This document shows positions 40,601 to 43,906 of a stretch of DNA of 43,906 nucleotides, piece by piece. Position 1 is the stretch's first letter, and every line of letters starts with the position of its first letter. Position numbers and translations under genes: made by a program. The stretch comes from Tubiluchus corallicola (taxonomy: Eukaryota > Priapulida > Priapulimorpha > Priapulimorphida > Tubiluchidae). The notes beneath the pieces were generated by a model. The model ran no database searches. It saw only the letters and a list, made by a program, of their open reading frames with translations, and was not told the DNA's origin. The stretch covers positions 1 to 43,906 of the forward strand of contig JAQGDQ010001376.1 in assembly GCA_030141605.1 (NCBI GenBank), read 5' to 3'.

Positions 40601-42536
40601 ATTTGTTTTGTTGTTTACAGTAAAACAAGTTGTAAACAATTGCGTAAACACGTTTGTTTTGTTGTTTACAGTAAAACGAGTCGTAAACAATTGCGTAAAC
40701 ACGTTTGTTTTGTGGTTTACAGTAAAACAAACTTGTAAACAATTGGTAAACATGTTTGTTTTGTTGTTTACAGTAAAACAAGTCGTAAACAATTGGGTAA
40801 ACATGTTTGTTTTGTTGTTTACAGTAAAACAAGTTGTAAACAATTGGGTAAACACGTTTGTTTTGTTGTTTACAGTAAAACCAGTTGTAAACAATTGAGT
40901 AAACACGTTTGTTTTGTTGTTTACAATGAAGCAAGTAGCTAAGCAGATCTGATTCATTGTTTACAGTAACAAGTAACAATACTACAAGTTACAAAACGTG
41001 AAATTGAAACCTAACCTCAACTGAAACATCCATTTCTCAAACAAACACCTATGCTCCTCGTAGAGGGCAGCACATTCCGCCCGATGAGAAACCGGGGCGC
41101 TTTTCAGCACCGAGAGCAACTCGTCCTGATTGAGCCGGGGATTCCGGAGCCGAGACAGCGTACGATCGGATGTCGTGGATGCGGAGCTCGCGTGGGCGTC
41201 GAAGTAATCTTCCACCATTTGTTGCTAAAGAAGAAAAAAATTAAACAAGAAGGAAAAAGTAACAAAATGCACAACGTTTCAAAACTACCACTGTAATTCT
41301 TCAGGTGAACATTTAAGGTAACAGTTTGAAGCTTTAATTTAAGAAAACTTGTTTTTAAAGTTTAAAAAAACGTCTAAAACTGACAACTCCACCATTAATG
41401 ACCATATTTGTGCTTCTGACCACAAAGTTCATTTTAATAATTTCAGCATTGTGACCAGAGCTACAAATAATTAAGATTTATCAATAAAAGAAAGTTTATC
41501 TATGTACCCAAATAAACCTTCTCTTAATGTACAAAGCAGTTCAATTCTATTAACTTTATTTTCAAACACTTAGCTATTTGTTACTGCATCAAATTCTTTT
41601 CTATAAGTCGGCTTAATCATTACGTTTTGTAAATACATAATTAGTGCATAATTTACTGTATGAATTTCTTTTCTTCAGGTCTGCTTAATCATTACCTATT
41701 TGGCTTCTGTTAATTATGTAATTAGTGCATAATCTTTTTCCACAGTAATCTCAATAAAACGTGACTATGCTCAACAGGTTACTGAACACTTTATAATCAC
41801 AGTTTTTCTTAGTTCTCGCTCCATTTCATCTTTCCTTCACTACTCCCCCTCCCCACTTTTATGTATATATTATCATTATTTCTATTATTAATCACTTCTT
41901 TAAGATTTCCACGTACAGTTTGGCCTGTCAAGCTATGCTTTTAGGCTCAAACTGTGTGCATCAAAATTATTCTGTAATGTAATTTGCACATGTATATGCT
42001 GCATAAGAATCTCTTTTGTAATTTCTGGATAATATTACATTTATATTTATATTCACTTCAGTGAAATTATCTGTATTTTTATTATAATTGTTAGATACAG
42101 AGTGGAAATAAATAAACTTATAACTTATTAATAGTTTCTGCCTACATAAACTGGTTGTACGTTTGTAAATTTACCACTGATGATGACAGCAGGAGCCTGT
42201 CGAAACGTTTGATTTTAATTTTTAACTTTTTAATGTAAAAGTTTTTAATAAAGTTGTCTTATTTTTAAACTCGTTTTTACATTAAATTTGACCTTTAAAC
42301 AAAATGATTTTAATTTACTTGATCAAGCTCCAATCTACTCCTGAGATACCTCCTAGTTGAAATTTGTCCAGTAGATGGCTCTGCCCGGTGGGTCGATCGA
42401 GTACAAGCCGACCGAGCGACCGAGGTCAGTTCTTCGGCAGCTGCGGCGCTCTCATCCTTATCGTTGCCATCATCACTGTCAGTGTCATCATCACTGGATG
42501 AATCTTGGACATCGGTCAGGTTAAGGTCAACCAGGC
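28593..42536 (-). CDS. ORC2: Origin recognition complex subunit 2 (ORC2), 3' nine exons
   Basis: Minus-strand exons in order: 42319-42536, 41011-41224, 37726-37853, 36620-36722, 33280-33420, 31648-31761, 30426-30545, 29272-29390, 28593-28676. All have GT/AG borders and matching phases, giving 412 residues plus TGA. ORC2 is a subunit of the nuclear origin recognition complex that loads the MCM helicase. Visible family landmarks are [26 protein letters not shown] (degenerate Walker-like loop, about residues 149-157 here), [57 protein letters not shown], and the C-terminal [14 protein letters not shown] and [11 protein letters not shown] in the winged-helix region. Human ORC2 has 577 residues, so the variable N-terminus is probably encoded beyond 43906. 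The gene looks functional: no stop or frameshift in nine exons. ATTAAA polyadenylation-like hexamers lie 75-90 bases past the stop. Its introns are unusually minisatellite-rich. Confidence 0.95.
28843..29026 (+). repeat. Dispersed repeat gamma, copy 2
   Basis: Related to 26629-26862, in the last ORC2 intron. A short tandem of TAGGCTTTAACACTGCTT lies just before it (28770-28830). Confidence 0.65.
29272..29390 (-). CDS. ORC2: ORC2 exon 'h'
   Basis: 119 bp, acceptor TTTACTTCCAG, donor GTGCGA (weak but in phase). Encodes [20 protein letters not shown] and [19 protein letters not shown] longer ORF in another frame here is a shadow. Confidence 0.95.
29613..29850 (-). repeat. Dispersed repeat beta, copy 3, rearranged
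   Basis: The 29613-29745 part is inverted relative to 27410 (inverse of TTTACTTAATTATG, GTGCGTAGAGTGATTTACTAGCAG). The 29760-29845 part matches the beta tail on the plus strand. In the ORC2 intron between exons h and g. Confidence 0.6.
29964..30375. repeat. Degenerate element rich in TCAGGGAAAA
   Basis: Contains repeated TCAGGGAAAA/CCTGGAAAA words and loosely inverted ends (TTACCAGTGTCAGGG and the inverse of TACCAGGGTTTCC). Possibly an old MITE. Confidence 0.4.
30426..30545 (-). CDS. ORC2: ORC2 exon 'g'
   Basis: 120 bp, acceptor CTTAATTTTAG, donor GTAAGC. Encodes [20 protein letters not shown] and [16 protein letters not shown]. Confidence 0.97.
30616..30930. repeat. (GTCT)n tracts with imperfect long repeat
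   Basis: Three GTCT runs (about 30618, 30750, 30825), each followed by CACTTTTT/TTAGCTTT sequence; two copies end in GGTATGACTCAAACTCGGAA. Lies in the intron between ORC2 f and g. Confidence 0.75.
30931..31234. other. ORC2 intron DNA, little recognised
   Basis: Holds a short inverted repeat CCATTTTG..CAAAATGG (about 31026-31046), otherwise nothing I can name. Confidence 0.5.
31235..31647. repeat. 82-bp tandem repeat abutting the ORC2 exon 'f' donor
   Basis: Five copies with CTCACAAAG at 31241, 31323, 31404, 31486 and 31568. On the gene strand each unit begins GTATGTATGC-like at the intron start and contains TACTAAC, TTTAG and GTGAGCG before the next GTATGT. Confidence 0.92.
31648..31761 (-). 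CDS. ORC2: ORC2 exon 'f'
   Basis: 114 bp, acceptor TTTTAATTCCAG, donor GTATGTATG. Encodes [20 protein letters not shown] and [11 protein letters not shown], the most diagnostic ORC2 segment. An 82-bp tandem array begins at the first intron base. Confidence 0.97.
31958..32180. repeat. (TATAG)n microsatellite
   Basis: Over 200 bases of TATAG repeats, flanked by TATAA-rich sequence. Lies in the intron between ORC2 e and f. Confidence 0.97.
32275..32858 (+). mobile_element. hAT-like element with a transposase N-terminal remnant
   Basis: Inverted ends AGGGTTACCATA, flanked by AATTTTG on both sides (7 bases; a probable decayed 8-bp duplication). Starting at 32723 an ORF reads [20 protein letters not shown], resembling the N-terminus of BED-type hAT-related transposases, then runs through the terminus to TGA at 32867. 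Internally deleted and non-autonomous. Confidence 0.65.
33280..33420 (-). CDS. ORC2: ORC2 exon 'e'
   Basis: 141 bp, acceptor CTTTCTTCAG, donor TAAGTAAGTT. Encodes [20 protein letters not shown] and [20 protein letters not shown] occupies the Walker B-like position of the family. Confidence 0.95.
33421..34282. other. ORC2 intron DNA, no feature recognised
   Basis: AT-rich sequence between exon e and the 45-bp array; no exon or TE terminus seen. Confidence 0.55.
34283..36162. repeat. 45-bp minisatellite with higher-order structure
   Basis: About 42 copies of a 44-45-bp unit (TTTACTGTGAATCAACTGCT, GATAAACTATTTTTCTAAA). Variant types (GTCAAAC, AACAGC, ATGATGAAC) recur in fixed order. The rare ACAG variant occurs at 35027, 35565 and 36103, exactly 538 bp apart. 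In the ORC2 intron between d and e. Confidence 0.95.
36163..36619. other. ORC2 intron DNA adjoining exon 'd'
   Basis: Unique sequence with no recognised feature; short ORFs in both directions lack support. Confidence 0.5.
36620..36722 (-). CDS. ORC2: ORC2 exon 'd'
   Basis: 103 bp, acceptor TTTCATTTCAG, donor ATAGTAAGTA. Encodes [14 protein letters not shown] to [14 protein letters not shown], matching the helix between the two ORC2 core strands. Confidence 0.88.
36928..37007. repeat. (AAGTA/AAGTG)n pentamer microsatellite
   Basis: About 15 units switching between AAGTA and AAGTG. Confidence 0.93.
37144..37745. repeat. 41-bp minisatellite made from the ORC2 exon 'c' end and its splice donor
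   Basis: About 14 tandem units plus the founder. On the gene strand each unit is 21 bases of exon end (TCTAACGGTGAAGCAG within it) followed by GTACGTGTGAAACC and a CCCAG ending. Start points at 37144 and 37185 show the 41-bp period. Variants GAGGCAG and GAAGCGG precede GTACGTG in some units. Confidence 0.95.
37726..37853 (-). CDS. ORC2: ORC2 exon 'c'
   Basis: 128 bp, acceptor TTAAGTGAAG, donor CAGGTACGTG. Encodes [20 protein letters not shown] through [12 protein letters not shown]. The last 21 exon bases and the donor are the founder of the 41-bp minisatellite that follows. Confidence 0.95.
37905..40940. repeat. 51-52-bp minisatellite filling an ORC2 intron
   Basis: Close to 59 units containing TGTTTGTTTTGTTGTTTACA, GTAAAACAA and AATTGGGTAAACA. 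Units differ by one base (51 or 52) around GTTGTAAAC versus ACTGGTAAAC. A 258-bp block (39304-39561) is repeated at 39562-39819, indicating block duplication. In the intron between ORC2 b and c. Confidence 0.96.
41011..41224 (-). CDS. ORC2: ORC2 exon 'b'
   Basis: 214 bp, acceptor TTCTTCTTTAG. Encodes [20 protein letters not shown] and on to [12 protein letters not shown]. The donor GTTTCA was chosen rather than GTTAGG nine bases... upstream because only it rejoins to give [13 protein letters not shown]. Confidence 0.92.
41225..42150. other. ORC2 intron DNA
   Basis: AT-rich. A direct repeat around GCTTAATCATTAC and TAATTAGTGCATAAT occurs at about 41610-41660 and 41680-41735. Otherwise nothing recognised until the hammerhead-like motif. 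Confidence 0.5.
42159..42208 (+). ncRNA. Hammerhead-ribozyme-like core, probably from a retroelement
   Basis: CTGATGA (42177-42183), then helix II GACAG/CTGTC (42185-42189 with 42197-42201), then GAAA (42202-42205). Helix III can form between ACGT at 42159-42162 and ACGT at 42205-42208, and a short helix I from TGTAAATTTACCA. This is the order of a hammerhead with minimal helices, as found in Penelope-like and other retroelements. One extra T (42184) between CTGATGA and helix II departs from the consensus, so activity is doubtful. Confidence 0.45.
42319..42536 (-). CDS. ORC2: ORC2 exon 'a' (first seen)
   Basis: 218 bp, acceptor TTAATTCCAG, donor CAAGTAAAT. It encodes an acidic serine/aspartate-rich stretch ([20 protein letters not shown]) and then [14 protein letters not shown]. 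Low conservation is normal for the ORC2 N-terminal region; phase and the STRRYLRSR motif support it. Confidence 0.8.
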
Positions 42537-42591
42537 CTGGAATTAATTAAAAATGAAAATTAATTAAATGTAATGTAAGATTTATTTATAT

Positions 42592-43114
42592 CAGGGATGA
42601 GAATGACAAATTGCAAAAAACTCTGAAACAGGCCGGGGGTTTTGGGGCCACCTAGGCCCCCAATGGGGTTGAGGGGCAAAGCCCCCTGTGGATCCAGCAA
42701 CAAATTGCAATTTTGTGACCATGGAGAGCCTCTAAGTGGACTTCAAATATCAATTACCTTGTTTCATGCATAATTTAAAATACTCAACTATCAAGGATAC
42801 ATGATACCTAATTGTCTCAAAAATGCCTAAGTACTGGCCGCTCCTATGCAAAAGTATATAAAAACTGTCTGCAATTGACTCAAATAACTCCGCACAATTG
42901 ATTCTATATTTTTATACATAGAGATCTACACGTGGTTACACTGATGTACGTGATGTAAACAAAGTGACGGCCTGCCACCTAGCGGTCAGCTTGTGAAATA
43001 ATGTACTGGGTCCGTAAAAATTTTCTCAACGAATTTACGCAATTTACAAAAATGGCACTACTGGTCTTCCAAAAACTCGGAATTCCGCGTATCCGCGGAA
43101 AATTCTCATCCCTG
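42592..43114 (+). mobile_element. TIR element alpha, copy 3, complete
   Basis: Starts CAGGGATGAGAATG and ends AATTCTCATCCCTG. 523 bp: longer than copy 2 because of a GC-rich insert at about 42637-42700 (GGCCACCTAGGCCCCC and AGGGGCAAAGCCCCCT). TTTATAT occurs near both ends. Confidence 0.88.
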
Positions 43115-43201
43115 GTTTATATATCGCATTACATCATTTGAAATCTCAGCACGCTAAACAATAATTTATAAAATATATCAAATTGCTCGGTTGTTGTTTC
43201 A

Positions 43202-43285
43202 GACATACAAACTCTTAAAACACTACATGGTTTGGCACCTGCTTACCTTACTGATCTTTTAAAACGAAAGAAACGTAAAACTTAA
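43202..43285 (+). mobile_element. LINE reverse transcriptase fragment
   Basis: Translates to TLKTLHGLAPAYLTDLLKRK, the LHGLAPxYLxDLL motif near the C-terminus of many non-LTR (CR1/L2/Jockey-like) reverse transcriptases. Short relic. Confidence 0.75.
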
Positions 43286-43405
43286 AAGACATTAAAAATA
43301 ATTCATCATAAAAAGTAAAATTTTAAGATGTTGTTAAAAACAGTCTAATGAATTTGTAGAAAGTAGAGCAACAGGTAAGTTATTCCAGAGACGTGGAGCT
43401 CAGAC
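43286..43405 (-). mobile_element. LINE ORF C-terminal fragment, opposite strand
   Basis: On the minus strand it reads APRLWNNLPVALLSTNSLDC then F, a stop and QHLK, corresponding to the APRLWNxLP...F..LLK end of LINE ORF2. It faces the plus-strand fragment tail to tail, so two insertions or an inversion occurred. Confidence 0.7.
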
Positions 43406-43906
43406 AGGTAAGTTATTCCAGAGACGTGAAGCTCAGACAGGTAAGTTATTTCAGAGACGTGGAACTCAGACAGGTAAGTTATTTCAGAGACGTGAAGCTC
43501 AGACAGGTAAGTTATTTCAGAGACGTGGAACTCAGACAGGTAAGTTATTCCAGAGACGTGGAGCTCAGACAGGTAAGTTATTCCAGAGACGTGAAGCTCA
43601 GACAGGTAAGTTATTTCAGAGACGTGGAACTCAGACAGGTAAGTTATTCCAGAGACGTGAAGCTCAGACAGGTAAGTTATTCCAGAGACGTGGAGCTCAG
43701 ACAGGTAAGTTATTCCAGAGACGTGGAGCTCAGACAGGTAAGTTATTCCAGAGACGTGAAGCTCAGACAGGTAAGTTATTTCAGAGACGTGGAACTCAGA
43801 CAGGTAAGTTATTTCAGAGACGTGAAGCTCAGACAGGTAAGTTATTTCAGAGACGTGGAACTCAGACAGGTAAGTTATTCCAGAGACGTGGAGCTCAGAC
43901 AGGTAA
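43371..43906. repeat. 33-bp minisatellite derived from the LINE fragment, open at window end
   Basis: About 16 units with 33-bp period (43401 to 43434), each with CAGACAGGTAAGTTATTCCA and GAGACGTGGAGCT. The founder is the APRLWNNLP segment on the minus strand. The array continues past 43906. Confidence 0.95.

Noticed and set aside
34283-40940. CRISPR-like arrays
   Set aside because: Units are contiguous without unique spacers, sit in introns of a eukaryotic gene, and there are no cas genes.
43371-43906. A series of real micro-exons
   Set aside because: Perfect donor words occur, but the units derive from a LINE coding segment on the other strand and no gene is visible on the plus strand.

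Overview
The window reads as intron-rich, AT-rich nuclear DNA of an invertebrate animal, probably marine; I cannot place the phylum. Evidence: short coding exons with GT/AG borders and matching phases, animal genes (ORC2 and a VPS13-family gene that looks like VPS13D), a 5S-rRNA-derived SINE, many small DNA transposons with terminal inverted repeats, LINE 3' fragments, and exceptional minisatellite density (roughly a quarter of the bases). There is no operon-like coding and no CRISPR or phage structure.

Layout. (1) 1-10631 is a palindrome: arms of about 5 kb (1-4991 and 5652-10631) around a 660-bp spacer. Each arm carries three exons (A, B, C) of a VPS13D-like gene running outward from the centre, so the copies are divergent (left on -, right on +). 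The right copy gains a probable fourth exon at 11191-11270, outside the arm. A tandemly duplicated piece of exon B follows B in each arm and is frameshifted in the right arm. (2) 11956-26000 is a second palindrome: arms of about 6.3 kb (11956-18271 and 19711-26000) around a 1.44-kb spacer of dispersed repeats. Each arm carries the last three exons (W, X, Y) of a gene ending in two CxxC zinc fingers (possibly TAX1BP1/CALCOCO-like), again divergent. (3) 26001-28592 is gene-free repeat debris. (4) 28593-42536 on the minus strand is the 3' part of ORC2: nine exons, all phases consistent, 412 codons plus stop, containing the AAA+-like core and winged-helix end. Its introns are largely minisatellites. 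(5) 42537-43906 holds a TIR element, two opposed LINE fragments and a LINE-derived minisatellite running off the window.

How it fits together. The two palindromes share one architecture: outward-facing 3' gene fragments whose upstream exons are absent because the mirror copy begins there. Either genomic inverted duplications broke two genes, or the assembly joined two haplotypes head to head. Arms are near-identical over kilobases yet diverge in patches, which argues against a simple fold-back read. A pogo-like transposon crosses the right edge of palindrome 2 intact and is cut at the left edge, suggesting the right arm is the parental copy.

The most unusual local signal is recurrent tandem duplication at 5' splice sites. 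It occurs in VPS13D-like exon B (about 184-bp unit), ORC2 at 37726 (41-bp unit holding 21 exon bases plus the donor, about 14 extra copies) and ORC2 at 31648 (82-bp unit starting at intron base 1, with TACTAAC, AG and GTATGT in the repeats).
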